Assembly: GCA_903852495.1 (NCBI GenBank)
Contig: CAINRC010000046.1
Coordinates: 1-43,557, forward strand
Reading direction: 5' to 3'
Source of the DNA: an uncultured Geobacteraceae bacterium
GTDB lineage: Bacteria; Desulfobacterota; Desulfuromonadia; Geobacterales; Pseudopelobacteraceae
DNA length: 43,557 nucleotides
The notes under the pieces were generated by a model. It was not told the DNA's origin and did not search any database. It was given only the letters and a program-made list of their open reading frames with translations. Both the position numbers and the translations under genes were made by a program. Positions 8,454-17,419 of this stretch are shown here, one piece after another (the first letter of the stretch is position 1; each line of letters begins with the position of its first letter).

Positions 8454-9296
8454 TCAGTCCTTCGCCACCAGTGTTATTTCAATGCGACGATTTTTGGCGC
8501 GCCCTTCTTTGGTGCTGTTGTCGGCAACCGGCTTATGCTCGGCAAAGGCTGCAGCCGACAGGTTGCGGGGGTCGAGACCCTGCTGCTGGAGAAATTTAGT
8601 AACGTTGATAGCGCGTACCGCCGACAGCTCCCAATTAGTCGGGAAGGTACGGGTCAGCGCTCCGGAGATTTGCACGGTATCCGTGTGCCCCTCGATCCTG
8701 ATGGCTTTATCGCTGACACCTTTCAGGGTTTCAACCATCTTGTTCAGGATATCCAATCCCTCCGGCTTGACGTCTGCTCTGCCGGAATCAAACAGGATGG
8801 CAGCCTCCATGTTTACGGTCAGCTTACCCTTAAGCTCGGAAATGGTGACCTGCCCCATGGCAATCTCGTTTTTCATATTTGCCAGCAGCTGTTCGTATGT
8901 ACCGCTGACCTCCTTCACCTTTTCTTCCTTGGCTTTCTGCAGTGCGGCAATTCCGTCGTTCAACCTGCCGTTTTCAGCTTTCAGGGATGCCACTTCCTGC
9001 CGAAGATCGGTGATGTTTTTCGAAAGAGTGTCGGATTTAGCCTTGAGAATATCCTCCAGCTGTTTTTTCTCACCGGTAAGAGTCGCAGCATCTTCCGTGA
9101 GCTTGCTGAACTGTACTTTCAACGCGGCATTTTCCTGAACAAGTTTTTTGTGCGTCTGCTGCAGTTCGCCCAGCTCTTTGGACAGGCCATCATACTCCTG
9201 CACTTTTTTCAGGTAGGTGCTTTCGGCCACCAGACAACCGCTGGCCGACAGCAGAAACATGGCTCCGGCCACATATACAAGTAAACGTTTCATCAT
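8454..9296 (-). CDS. OmpA-family outer-membrane lipoprotein with coiled coil
   Basis: A 280-residue lipoprotein: signal peptide with lipobox SASGC (Cys21), a long coiled coil (about 30-140, heptad-rich EENAALK/KLTEDAATL type repeats), then an OmpA-like peptidoglycan-binding domain. That domain has ILFDSGRADVKPEG, IRIEGHTDTVQI and the closing AKNRRIEI. It should anchor the outer membrane to the wall. Of the possible starts, ATG at 9296 has an AGGAGG 7 nt upstream; the TTG at 9302 is too close. It leads the Smr gene. Confidence 0.87.
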   Translation of the reverse strand: MMKRLLVYVAGAMFLLSASGCLVAESTYLKKVQEYDGLSKELGELQQTHKKLVQENAALKVQFSKLTEDAATLTGEKKQLEDILKAKSDTLSKNITDLRQEVASLKAENGRLNDGIAALQKAKEEKVKEVSGTYEQLLANMKNEIAMGQVTISELKGKLTVNMEAAILFDSGRADVKPEGLDILNKMVETLKGVSDKAIRIEGHTDTVQISGALTRTFPTNWELSAVRAINVTKFLQQQGLDPRNLSAAAFAEHKPVADNSTKEGRAKNRRIEITLVAKD

Positions 9297-9410
9297 GATC
9301 AATCCTCCTGTAGCGATAATGTGTAACCATCTTATATCACACTATGCTGTTTTGGGTAGCGCCTAATGCCTGACGCCCTGAATCACGAAGGCGCAAATGC
9401 CCGCTCCGGC

Positions 9411-9439
9411 TTGACACAGTGGCACTTTAAGACTACAAG
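9411..9439 (+). promoter_or_regulatory. Promoter of the cobM operon
   Basis: TTGACA (9411-9416), 17 nt, TACAAG (9434-9439), about 45 nt before the cobM start. The -35 is perfect and the -10 weaker. No cobalamin riboswitch is visible between it and cobM. Confidence 0.5.
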
Positions 9440-9482
9440 AAACAACTGATCCTTGTGAAATTTATGAAGCGGTGGAGTACTG

Positions 9483-10262
9483 ATGACAGCCAGTGTATCT
9501 TTTGTTGGTGCCGGGCCGGGGGCGGCCGACCTGATTACTATTCGTGGCGCACGGCTCTTGCGCCATGCCGATGTCGTCATATTTGCCGGCAGTCTGGTGG
9601 ACCGGAAACTGGTGCAGCTGTATGCCACACGGGCCGATGTGTATGATTCCGCCGGCATGACGCTCCCTGAGGTCATAACCGTCATGGTGGATGCTGTCAC
9701 CGCCGGGCGGAGTGTCGTCCGGCTTCATACCGGTGACCCGTCAATTTACGGTGCTATTCAGGAGCAGATGGCAGAGCTCGACCGGCTGGAGATCGAGTAC
9801 CAGGTCGTACCGGGGGTAACCAGTGCCTTTGCCGCCGCCGCCGCACTCAAACAGGAGCTGACTCTGCCGGAGCTTTCCCAGACGGTGATTATCACCCGTA
9901 TAGAAGGTCGCACCCCGGTACCGGAGCGGGAGCAGCTGTCCGCCATTGCCCGCCTGGGCGCCACCATGGTTATTTATCTTTCCGTCGGCATGGTTGAAAA
10001 AGTGGTCGATCAGCTGTTGCAAGGAGCCTATACGGCTGAAACCGCTGCCGCAGTAGTCTGTCGGGCGTCGTGGGACGATGAGCTGATTATCCGGTGCCCC
10101 CTGTCCGGGCTTGCCGAAGAGGTGCGCCGCGCCGGCATCGATCGTCAGGCGCTGATTATTGTGGGCGATGTGCTGGCCGCCCGGCGTGATGGCCTCAAAG
10201 CAAAGTCGCTGCTGTACGACGGCGGGTTTACCCACGGATTTCGTGACGGGCACGTGGCCTGA
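9483..10262 (+). CDS. cobM: Cobalt-precorrin-4 / precorrin-4 C11-methyltransferase
   Basis: A 259-residue SAM-dependent tetrapyrrole methylase of cobalamin synthesis (CobM/CbiF), adding the C11 methyl group. Visible are the N-terminal VGAGPGAADLIT loop, LHTGDPSIYGA, the PGVTSAFAAAAAL region and the late VVCRASW strand. It is followed 1 nt later by cbiG, the next step in the anaerobic (cobalt-early) route, so cobalt-precorrin-4 is the likely substrate. The rest of the corrin pathway is not in this window. Confidence 0.9.
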   Translation: MTASVSFVGAGPGAADLITIRGARLLRHADVVIFAGSLVDRKLVQLYATRADVYDSAGMTLPEVITVMVDAVTAGRSVVRLHTGDPSIYGAIQEQMAELDRLEIEYQVVPGVTSAFAAAAALKQELTLPELSQTVIITRIEGRTPVPEREQLSAIARLGATMVIYLSVGMVEKVVDQLLQGAYTAETAAAVVCRASWDDELIIRCPLSGLAEEVRRAGIDRQALIIVGDVLAARRDGLKAKSLLYDGGFTHGFRDGHVA

Positions 10263-10263
10263 G

Positions 10264-11334
10264 ATGAGTATCGCCGTCCTGGCCATAACCGGTGGAGGAG
10301 TTCGCACGGGGCGTAAGCTCTGCAGCAGCATCGCGGGGTTTGAGCTGTATGTGTCCCGCCGCTACGCCGGGGATGGCGGTGACGACTGCCGCCGTTTCGA
10401 ACCGGCAGAGCTGAAGGAGCTGATCGCCACACTCTGGGGGCAGTATGATGGTTTCGTACTGATCATGGCGACCGGCATCGTCGTTCGCATGATTGCCCCG
10501 CTGCTGCGATCCAAGGAAACGGACCCGGCGGTCGTGGTGATGGACGATGCGGGAAAATTTGCCATTTCGCTCCTTTCCGGACATCTGGGAGGAGCCAACG
10601 AATTGGCCGAGCGGTGCGCTTTTGCCGTCGGTGCGCGGGCGGTCATCACCACCGCCACAGACGCCAACGGCCTCCCTTCTTTCGACATGCTGGCACAAGA
10701 GCAGGGGTGGATCATTGACGATATCAGCCGGGTCAAGACCCTTAATACGCTGCTGCTCGATAACGAAGAAATCGCTGTTGTAGACCCGACCGGGCAGACC
10801 CGTATCTGGCTGCATGGCCGGGGGAAAATCACCTTTTTTGAAACCTTTGCCCAGGCGGTTGCCAGCCCGGCCAGGGGCTTTTTATTTATAACCAATCGTG
10901 ACCTGCCGCAGCAGACAAAACCGGATCGGCTGCTGATTCTCCGCCCCCGCAACCTGGTGCTCGGCATCGGCTGCAATCGGGGGACACCGGCTGCTGAAAT
11001 CGAAGCATTTGTCACACTGCAGCTCAAACGATTATTCCTTTCACCAAAAAGCGTGCAGTGCATCGCCTCGGTTGCAGCCAAGCGGGATGAAGAGGGGTTG
11101 ATCGACTGTGCCGCACGGTTTGGCGTACCGCTCCGCTTTTTTGAAAGCGATGAACTGAACCGGGTACCCTGTCCGTCACCCCCTTCGGCCCACGCCCTGG
11201 CTGCGGTCGGCACGGCCGGTGTCGCAGAGCCGGCAGCCCTTCTGGCCTCGGGCGGGGGGCGTCTGTTGCTGCACAAGGTCAAATCAGCGAATGTCACCCT
11301 GGCGGTGGCAGAAGTACAAAGGGGGGAACCGTAA
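10264..11334 (+). CDS. cbiG: Cobalt-precorrin-5A hydrolase CbiG
   Basis: A 356-residue CbiG, which opens the delta-lactone of cobalt-precorrin-5A with loss of acetaldehyde in anaerobic B12 synthesis. The N-terminal domain carries the ATGIVVRMIAPLL and LSGHLGGANELA motifs; the C-terminal CbiG/CobE domain begins at LVLGIGCNRGTP and includes SVAAKRDEEGL. The frame is open from 10159, but the earlier part overlaps cobM out of frame; ATG at 10264 directly after the cobM stop is the start. Its TAA overlaps the pdxA ATG (TAATG). Confidence 0.9.
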   Translation: MSIAVLAITGGGVRTGRKLCSSIAGFELYVSRRYAGDGGDDCRRFEPAELKELIATLWGQYDGFVLIMATGIVVRMIAPLLRSKETDPAVVVMDDAGKFAISLLSGHLGGANELAERCAFAVGARAVITTATDANGLPSFDMLAQEQGWIIDDISRVKTLNTLLLDNEEIAVVDPTGQTRIWLHGRGKITFFETFAQAVASPARGFLFITNRDLPQQTKPDRLLILRPRNLVLGIGCNRGTPAAEIEAFVTLQLKRLFLSPKSVQCIASVAAKRDEEGLIDCAARFGVPLRFFESDELNRVPCPSPPSAHALAAVGTAGVAEPAALLASGGGRLLLHKVKSANVTLAVAEVQRGEP

Positions 11335-12365
11335 TGCCGAAACGACCGATAATCGCCATCACCATGGGAGACCCCTGCGGCATCGGCCCGGAGATCATTA
11401 TCAAGGCGCTCCGTGCACCGGAAGTCACCGCCGCCTGCGTGCCGCTGGTAATCGGCGACCGCCTGACACTGGAGCGGGCGCTTTCCGTCTGCAACTCCCC
11501 CCAGAGTATCAGCGAAGTATCTGCCGCTGAAGAAGCCCGACACGTTCCGGACGGCACCATCCCCCTGCTGGCACTATCCCAGCTGTCGGAAGCGGACATA
11601 ATATACGGCGCGCCATCCGTGGCGGCCGGCGATGCGGTGTACCGTTATATCTGCCATGCGGCACAGCTCTGCCTTGACGGAACGGTTGCCGCCATGGTCA
11701 CCGCCCCGATCAGCAAGGAAGCCATGCATCGGGCCGGTCATGACTACCCCGGCCACACCGAACTGCTGGCCGGTTTGTGCGGCACCGGCGATTTCGTCAT
11801 GATGCTGGCGGGAGATCTGCTGCGGGTGAGTCTGGTGACTATCCACGAAGCGCTGGGTGATGTGCCGCGCCTGGTAACCTTTGATTCGGTGCTCAGGACA
11901 ATTCGTATCACGGCAGAAGGGGTGGCGCGCCTGACCGGAAAAGCCCAGCCGAAGCTGGCGGTGCTGGCGCTCAACCCCCATTGCGGCGAAGGGGGGAAGT
12001 TTGGCCGCGAGGAGGCGGAGGTTATCGGGCCGGCAATCATGGCGGCCCGTCTGGAGGGTATTGCTGCCGAAGGACCTCTTTCGGCCGACACCCTGTTCCA
12101 CTTTGTCCGGCAGGAGGGGTATGACGCCGTGGTGGCCATGTATCACGACCAGGGATTGATCCCGCTCAAGATGCTGCACTTTGATGACGGAGTGAACATC
12201 ACTCTGGGCCTGCCGATCATCCGCACCTCGGTTGATCACGGCACGGCATACAACCTGGCCGGCAGCGGTACGGCATCGGAAAGCAGTCTGCTGGCGGCTA
12301 TCCGGATGGCTGCCGGTTTGGTGCGGCGCAGCTTTCCCCTTGCACAAGCGGCCGGTTTTTCGTAG
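11334..12365 (+). CDS. pdxA: 4-hydroxythreonine-4-phosphate dehydrogenase PdxA
   Basis: A 343-residue PdxA, the NAD-dependent enzyme that oxidises 4-phosphohydroxythreonine in the DXP-dependent vitamin B6 route. The GDPCGIGPEI start, GHTELLA metal-binding His, LNPHCGEGGKFG, AMYHDQGLIPLK and GLPIIRTSVDHGTAYNLAG blocks are all intact. A paralogue acting on phosphothreonate cannot be fully excluded from sequence alone. It overlaps cbiG by one base and ends 10 nt before mqnE, placing B6, B12 and menaquinone genes in one transcript. Confidence 0.9.
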   Translation: MPKRPIIAITMGDPCGIGPEIIIKALRAPEVTAACVPLVIGDRLTLERALSVCNSPQSISEVSAAEEARHVPDGTIPLLALSQLSEADIIYGAPSVAAGDAVYRYICHAAQLCLDGTVAAMVTAPISKEAMHRAGHDYPGHTELLAGLCGTGDFVMMLAGDLLRVSLVTIHEALGDVPRLVTFDSVLRTIRITAEGVARLTGKAQPKLAVLALNPHCGEGGKFGREEAEVIGPAIMAARLEGIAAEGPLSADTLFHFVRQEGYDAVVAMYHDQGLIPLKMLHFDDGVNITLGLPIIRTSVDHGTAYNLAGSGTASESSLLAAIRMAAGLVRRSFPLAQAAGFS

Positions 12366-12375
12366 ACTCCCACAC

Positions 12376-13455
12376 ATGACAACCTTCGCCACCATATCCG
12401 CAAAAGTCCGTGCCGCTCAGCGCATTTCCGCTGAAGAAGCGCTGTTTCTGTTTGCATCCCCCGACCTGCTGGGCATTGGAGAATTGGCCGCCCTGGCCAA
12501 TGAACGTAAAAACGGTAGGAACGTTTTTTTCAACGTCAACCGCCACATCAACCCGACCAACGTCTGCGTCAACCGCTGCGCGTTCTGCGCCTTTTCGCGC
12601 ACCGCCGGCGAAGAGGGCGCCTACACCCTGGCTCTGGACGAAATATGTCGACGGGCACGTGAAGCGGCGGATGAAGGCGCCACCGAAGTGCATATTGTCG
12701 GCGGCCTGCATCCCGACCTCCCCTTCGAGTTTTATGAAGAAACCCTCCAGGCCATCAGCAGTTCCGTCCCCGGTCTGCATATCAAAGCGTTCACTGCGGT
12801 GGAGATTGAATATTTTTCCCGGATCTCCGGCCTTTCCATCGAACGGGTGTTTGAGCGGCTCATCAGCGCCGGACTTGGCTCCATGCCCGGAGGGGGCGCA
12901 GAAATACTGGTGGAAGAGGTCCGGCAAAAAATCTGTCCCGAAAAAATTTCCGGCGCACACTGGCTTGATATTATACGTCTGGCACACCTGGCCGGTCTTA
13001 AAACCAACGCCACCATGCTTTACGGCCATGTTGAATCGGCGGCCGACCGGGTTGCACATATGGAGATGCTGCGGAATCTGCAGGATGAAACCGGCGGCTT
13101 CCAGGCGTTTATCCCTCTGGCGTTCCAGCCGGAAAATTCCGACCTGAAACTGGACCTCAAGGGGACTTCGGGGTTGGATGACCTGAAAACATTGGCCATC
13201 GGGCGGATTTTTCTGGATAACTTCGACCATATCAAGGCCTACTGGATCATGCTTGGTGAAAAGATCGCCCAGGTTTCCCTCGCCTTCGGGGTCAACGATC
13301 TGGACGGCACGGTCATTGAGGAAAAGATCGGGCACGACGCCGGAGCCCTGAGCCCGCAGTCACTGACCAAAGACGGCATCATCCGTCTGATCAGAAAAGC
13401 GGGGAAAACGCCTGTTGAGCGGGATACGCTCTATCATCCGCTGCGCAGTTACTGA
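12376..13455 (+). CDS. mqnE: Aminofutalosine synthase MqnE (radical SAM)
   Basis: A 359-residue radical SAM enzyme of the futalosine menaquinone pathway, joining the chorismate-derived enolpyruvyl benzoate to SAM-derived adenosine. The 4Fe-4S ligands are Cys64, Cys68 and Cys71 in NVCVNRCAFC. The MqnE-type VHIVGGLHPDLPF, LGSMPGGGAEIL, TNATMLYGH and DETGGFQAFIPLAFQPEN blocks distinguish it from MqnC. The frame is open from 12232 but that part overlaps pdxA; ATG 12376 precedes the conserved region. No strong ribosome site is seen, so translation is likely coupled to pdxA. It shares the TGATG junction with the next gene. Confidence 0.9.
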   Translation: MTTFATISAKVRAAQRISAEEALFLFASPDLLGIGELAALANERKNGRNVFFNVNRHINPTNVCVNRCAFCAFSRTAGEEGAYTLALDEICRRAREAADEGATEVHIVGGLHPDLPFEFYEETLQAISSSVPGLHIKAFTAVEIEYFSRISGLSIERVFERLISAGLGSMPGGGAEILVEEVRQKICPEKISGAHWLDIIRLAHLAGLKTNATMLYGHVESAADRVAHMEMLRNLQDETGGFQAFIPLAFQPENSDLKLDLKGTSGLDDLKTLAIGRIFLDNFDHIKAYWIMLGEKIAQVSLAFGVNDLDGTVIEEKIGHDAGALSPQSLTKDGIIRLIRKAGKTPVERDTLYHPLRSY

Positions 13456-14477
13456 TGTGTCCTGCGCCGCCGCCCTGTTCTTCCCGGAACAAGGGGCTTG
13501 ACTCGCTCATCACCGCCGCTCTTGATCCTGCCCCCTTTTCGGCTGCCATCCGCCGTCTTCAGAAATACTTCGCTTCGTATGTGCATAACTGTCCCACCCC
13601 GCTCCCGACGCCGGGATTGATGGTCACCCCGGAAATCCGGATTCAAAGTGAACTATATCTGCCGGTCAGTGAAATTTCCGCCGCATTCTATCGCCTGTAC
13701 CGCTCGGCGCTGACGTACCCCCCGATTTTAGCCAGCACCCCGTTTCATAACGCCCTCAGTTGGGCCGACCTGTTTGTCGCCCTGCCGCCGCTGGTTCAGT
13801 TCAGCGCCAATCCCGCGCACCTGCTGGAGGCGCTGCTGGCGAATCGCTCTCTGTTGACAAAATTCCTGTTTGCCTCATTCCTCCCCACCCGCTTCTACGG
13901 TGGATTCGGCCGCTATCCCGGACAGCAGCAATGTATCAGCAAGTGGCTGCGGAGCGATGACCGCACGACGATACGCTGCCTGGACGCCGCCTGCGGAACC
14001 GGGGAGGGTACCTACGATCTGGCTCTGCTGTTGTCGGATCAGGGGGTTGCGCCTGAAACCGCTGATATCAACGGCTGGACAGTGGAGCCGCTGGAGGTAT
14101 GGGCGGCTGCGGAGCGCCGCTTCCCCCATGACCCGCAGCGGGAAGTGACTTTTAGGGAGTACACCTCCGGTCTGACCCGCTACAATATCCGCTTCAGCTG
14201 CGCCGACATTGCAGATGCTGAGCTTGAGAAGAAGTTTGATCTGATCATCTGCAACGGTCTGCTGGGTGGACCGATAATCCATCGAAAAGGTGAGGTGGAG
14301 CGGGTGGTGGCGCGACTGGCTGATTTGCTGACACCGGGGGGACTGCTGCTTGCTGCCGATCACTTTCACGGAGGGTGGAAACAACACTGCCCGCAGTCGG
14401 AACTGCAGGCAGTGTTTGAACGTCACCGGTTGGTGTATGTGGATGCCGGCGAGGGTATTGGCGGGCGAAAAGCGTAA
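13455..14477 (+). CDS. SAM-dependent methyltransferase, CheR-like fold, role unknown
   Basis: A 340-residue protein whose second half (about 165-325) is a class I methyltransferase: motif I LDAACGTGEGTYDLAL, then RYNIRFSCADIAD, FDLIICNGLLGG and LLTPGGLLLAADH. The order and wording (NIRF, FDLIICN, LxPGG) resemble CheR-type domains more than UbiE or small-molecule enzymes. The N-terminal 160 residues show no domain I recognise. It overlaps mqnE by one base and is the last gene of the cofactor operon. Methylation of a quinone precursor, a tetrapyrrole or a protein are all possible; none is shown by the sequence. Confidence 0.7.
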   Translation: MCPAPPPCSSRNKGLDSLITAALDPAPFSAAIRRLQKYFASYVHNCPTPLPTPGLMVTPEIRIQSELYLPVSEISAAFYRLYRSALTYPPILASTPFHNALSWADLFVALPPLVQFSANPAHLLEALLANRSLLTKFLFASFLPTRFYGGFGRYPGQQQCISKWLRSDDRTTIRCLDAACGTGEGTYDLALLLSDQGVAPETADINGWTVEPLEVWAAAERRFPHDPQREVTFREYTSGLTRYNIRFSCADIADAELEKKFDLIICNGLLGGPIIHRKGEVERVVARLADLLTPGGLLLAADHFHGGWKQHCPQSELQAVFERHRLVYVDAGEGIGGRKA

Positions 14478-14498
14478 TAGTTACAGCCGGTAGCGAGC

Positions 14499-15098
14499 TT
14501 ATTGACCGCGCGAAACCACTTCATCAATTTGAGACAGGGTGTGCGCCAACTGAAATCCCTGCACCTGGGCTCCTAGCTGCCGGGCAATCTGGGTAATGGA
14601 AAAAATTCCACAAACTGTCTGCTTGCCATCCGCACCTTCGGCGGCAACCAGCGCGTGCTGCCGTCCTGATTTTTTCAGCGTGGCAACGATTTGGCCAACT
14701 TCAGCCTTTTGCACCTCATCTAATTTCAATATTTCCAGCTCCCGCTGCGTGGTCATAATGTCCCGCACCATAATATCGGCGTGTGTTCCACCCATATTCT
14801 GCAGAAAGCGCATCGGTTTTTCACCCAGCACATCGGATGCCGTCAACAAACCTGCCACCTGATCATTACTATCAAGCACCAACAGCATACGCACTCCATA
14901 ACGGATCATCTTGGCATTGGCGCTATCCATGGAAGCATTGGAGCGGGCAACAACAACCGAAACCTTGCGTAAGTCAGTCATCACTGACAGGGCCGAATCA
15001 CTGAGAGCAACGTGCTCAGGAAGGGTCTGCACCGGCCGTACAAATGAAGAACCGGTCTTTAAACGAGATGTAGTGAGTGTTTCAAATTCCCTGATCAT
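14499..15098 (-). CDS. CBS-domain protein
   Basis: A 199-residue protein built from a pair of CBS repeats, a module that binds adenosine nucleotides. The first repeat includes RYGVRMLLVLDSNDQVAGLLTASDVL; the second starts near VRDIMTTQ and ends KKSGRQHALVAAEGADGKQTVCGIFS. The N-terminal 55 residues are unassigned. It has no attached catalytic domain, so it may regulate a partner. It follows FabH by 79 nt on the same strand and converges on the methyltransferase gene. Confidence 0.8.
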   Translation of the reverse strand: MIREFETLTTSRLKTGSSFVRPVQTLPEHVALSDSALSVMTDLRKVSVVVARSNASMDSANAKMIRYGVRMLLVLDSNDQVAGLLTASDVLGEKPMRFLQNMGGTHADIMVRDIMTTQRELEILKLDEVQKAEVGQIVATLKKSGRQHALVAAEGADGKQTVCGIFSITQIARQLGAQVQGFQLAHTLSQIDEVVSRGQ

Positions 15099-15177
15099 AA
15101 TTTCACCCCTTGAATTGTATATACGTCATTAAATTACAGGCTGTAAGCACTGATGTGTCGCAATGCAGTTGCACGTA

Positions 15178-16161
15178 TCAAAACTGTATCAGTAATCCGC
15201 CCCAGGTCAGACCGCCGCCGAAGCCCATGGCCAGCACCAGATGTCCCGGCTTGATCGTGCCGTTACGCAGATTTTCGTCCAGCACCAGGGCCACCGAGGC
15301 GGCCGAAGTGTTGCCGCACCGGTCCAGATTGAGCAGGAAGCGCTCCTTGGGGAAACCGCTTTTTTTGGAGATAAAGTCGATCATCCGCACGTTGGCCTGG
15401 TGCGGAATGATATAATCCAGGTCACCAGGAGTGATGCCGGCCTTGGCGCACAGGGTATTGATTATGTCCGGAATGACCTCGGTTGCAAAGACGTATACCT
15501 GCTTGCCGGCCATCTGAAAATAGATCTCATTTCCTTCAATCGTCTCAACGGTAACCGGCTTGCGCGAACCGGAAGAAGGTACCTGGATCAGCGGCCATCC
15601 TTTGCCGTCGCTGCCCATGTACGTGTGCTGAATCCCGTTTGTCTCACTGCCGCCGCTGCTCAAAATGGCGGCACCGGCACCGTCACCGAAGAGTGGGCAG
15701 CTGTTCTTGTCATTGAAGTCGAGAATTTTTGAGTAGGTATCGGCGCCAATGGCCATGACGGTTTTGTATTTGCCGGATTTGATAAAGTTATCAGCAATTT
15801 CCAGGGCGTACACAAAACTGGAACAGACCGCGTTGATATCAAAGGCGAACGCATTTTTCGCGCCGATATTGGCCTGAACAATACAGGCGGTGGAGGGAAG
15901 ACTCATATCCGGTGTTGACGTGCCGATGATGATACAGTCGATCTCCGTTGCGTCGATACCGGCAGACTCCAGCGCGTTTTTGGCCGCAATCGTTGCCAGA
16001 TCAGAACTGGCCTGGTCAGCATGGGCAAAGCGCCGCTCACGGATACCCGTGCGGCTGTAAATCCACTCGTCCGCACCTTCAACCAGGTAATCGAAATGGC
16101 TGTTAGGTATCACCCGATCCGGCAGACACGAACCGCTTCCGATTATTTTTGAAATGATCAT
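15178..16161 (-). CDS. fabH: 3-oxoacyl-ACP synthase III (FabH)
   Basis: A 327-residue KAS III that condenses acetyl-CoA with malonyl-ACP to begin fatty acid synthesis. The Cys113-His254-Asn284 triad is readable in INAVCSSFVYAL, IIPHQANVRM and RCGNTSAASV, with the closing GFGGGLTWGG. It stands apart from any other fab gene in this window, so it may be a second copy or serve a specialised acyl chain. ATG at 16161 follows GGGGA. Confidence 0.9.
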   Translation of the reverse strand: MIISKIIGSGSCLPDRVIPNSHFDYLVEGADEWIYSRTGIRERRFAHADQASSDLATIAAKNALESAGIDATEIDCIIIGTSTPDMSLPSTACIVQANIGAKNAFAFDINAVCSSFVYALEIADNFIKSGKYKTVMAIGADTYSKILDFNDKNSCPLFGDGAGAAILSSGGSETNGIQHTYMGSDGKGWPLIQVPSSGSRKPVTVETIEGNEIYFQMAGKQVYVFATEVIPDIINTLCAKAGITPGDLDYIIPHQANVRMIDFISKKSGFPKERFLLNLDRCGNTSAASVALVLDENLRNGTIKPGHLVLAMGFGGGLTWGGLLIQF

Positions 16162-16276
16162 TGGTTCCCCGATTCTGCCCCGGTGGAGGGTGCAGATTTC
16201 AATTTAATTAAGGTGGATTCCTTGTCTCATAAAATAACGCCGTTTGTCAAGAGCGGTACACCGCCGTGGGCCGCAC

Positions 16277-16594
16277 CTAAGCCTTGAATCTGAGGACATC
16301 GACTACTGAAAAGGTCCACAGGAGAAAAAAGGCACAAAGTACCGCTTTGCCAAATCCTGTTGAACCGTCGATCGCCGCCGTCACTTCTGATGGTGTTATA
16401 CTGACCGCGCCGCCGGCAATCTGGTTAGCGATCACCGGTGAAAGCCCCCGCAGCAGGACAAACAGCGCCAGCAGCAGCAGAAAATTTACCAGTACGATGA
16501 TAATCCCCCCGACCATTTTTCGACCAAGGTACAGTTGCCCGAGACCCGGGAGTACCAGAGCGGAAAGCAGCAGAGCTGAGAGTTTTCTGTTCAT
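16277..16594 (-). CDS. Small membrane protein, unknown function
   Basis: A 105-residue protein with a first hydrophobic segment containing PGLGQLYLGR, a motif shared with TM2-like and related small membrane families, then a long second helix, a loop and a third C-terminal helix. No catalytic residues stand out. ATG at 16594 follows AGGAGA. The upstream region contains the palindrome GCCGAT-TG-ATCGGC at 16608-16621. Function unknown. Confidence 0.65.
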   Translation of the reverse strand: MNRKLSALLLSALVLPGLGQLYLGRKMVGGIIIVLVNFLLLLALFVLLRGLSPVIANQIAGGAVSITPSEVTAAIDGSTGFGKAVLCAFFLLWTFSVVDVLRFKA

Positions 16595-16662
16595 ATATTT
16601 CTCCTAAGCCGATTGATCGGCACTAGTGGCTTGGATGTGCGCCGGGGACGGAAGTTTCTGTT

Positions 16663-16691
16663 TTGACTTTGCCGGAGCATTGCGGCATAGT
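16663..16691 (+). promoter_or_regulatory. Promoter of yggT
   Basis: TTGACT (16663-16668), 17 nt, CATAGT (16686-16691), about 36 nt before the yggT ATG. Confidence 0.45.
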
Positions 16692-16726
16692 CGGGCAGAT
16701 TGTACCCTGTAACCTGGAGCGAACCG

Positions 16727-17050
16727 ATGATTCTATTTGCAAACATACTGCTGGCACTGGCAAAACTTGTTGAACTCGCCAGCGGACTTCTGACTCTCTA
16801 TAAATACGTGCTGCTGGCAAGCATCGTTATCTCATGGGTAAACGCCGATCCCTACAACCCGATCGTCAACTTCATCTATCGCGTTACGGAACCGGTGCTG
16901 CGCCGCATCCGCCGGCATATGCCCGACACCGGAATGCTGGATTTGTCACCGCTCGTAGCCTTTGCCGCGATCTATATCCTGCAGATTGTTGTACTGAACA
17001 CCGCCTACCAGTACCTCATCAATGCCAGCATGATGCTCAAGAACGGTTGA
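16727..17050 (+). CDS. YggT family membrane protein
   Basis: A 107-residue YggT/YlmG-type integral membrane protein with two hydrophobic halves. The conserved ISWVNADPYNPIVNFIYRVTEPVLRRIRRHMP block lies between them. The family is tied to cell division and envelope organisation in several bacteria, often next to DivIVA. ATG at 16727 has GGAG 8 nt upstream; the earlier in-frame start at 16700 overlaps the promoter start. It is a single-gene unit closed by a clear terminator. Confidence 0.85.
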   Translation: MILFANILLALAKLVELASGLLTLYKYVLLASIVISWVNADPYNPIVNFIYRVTEPVLRRIRRHMPDTGMLDLSPLVAFAAIYILQIVVLNTAYQYLINASMMLKNG

Positions 17051-17110
17051 CCGCCTGAATTCGGGCAGGTGTTGTTGCAACACAGAACGTCCCGGGTAAA
17101 ACCATAAAAA

Positions 17111-17137
17111 AAAACCCCGGATATTATCCGGGGTTTT
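17111..17137. terminator. Bidirectional intrinsic terminator between yggT and csp
   Basis: AAAACCCCGGAT (17111-17122), loop ATT, ATCCGGGGTTTT (17126-17137): a perfect 12-bp stem with A and T runs on the two sides, so it can work for the convergent genes in both directions. Confidence 0.9.
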
Positions 17138-17160
17138 CTGGGTTTGAAGCAAAGTAGGCG

Positions 17161-17361
17161 TTAAATTCTAGTTACGTTCGCGGCCTGAAGCCCTTTCGGA
17201 CCCTTTGTTACTTCAAAAGTTACTCTATCGCCTTCTGCAAGGGATTTGAAACCTTCGCCTGCGATTGCGGAGAAGTGGCAGAATACATCCTCGCCACCTT
17301 CCTGCTCAAGAAATCCAAAACCCTTGCTGTCGTTGAACCATTTTACTGTTCCGTTTACCAT
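17161..17361 (-). CDS. Cold shock domain protein (Csp)
   Basis: A 66-residue single-stranded nucleic-acid-binding OB-fold protein. Both RNA-binding motifs are present: KGFGFL (RNP1) and DVFCHFSAI (RNP2; the family usually has VFVHF). The start is ATG 17361 ([11 protein letters not shown]), with AGGAGA 9 nt upstream; the open frame extends to 17439 but that extension is promoter and leader. It has its own promoter and a leader of about 50-60 nt, as is common for csp genes. Confidence 0.92.
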   Translation of the reverse strand: MVNGTVKWFNDSKGFGFLEQEGGEDVFCHFSAIAGEGFKSLAEGDRVTFEVTKGPKGLQAANVTRI

Positions 17362-17419
17362 GTGCTTACTTCTCCTGATTCTTCTAAATGATTTATCCGG
17401 AAATATCCGAATTTTTGGT

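Noticed and set aside
9303..9482. Cobalamin riboswitch upstream of cobM
   Set aside because: No B12-box or the conserved core could be found; the gap looks like a plain promoter region.
16240..16250. Promoter of fabH from TTGACA (minus strand, 16250-16245)
   Set aside because: A perfect -35 but no acceptable -10 at 15-19 nt spacing.
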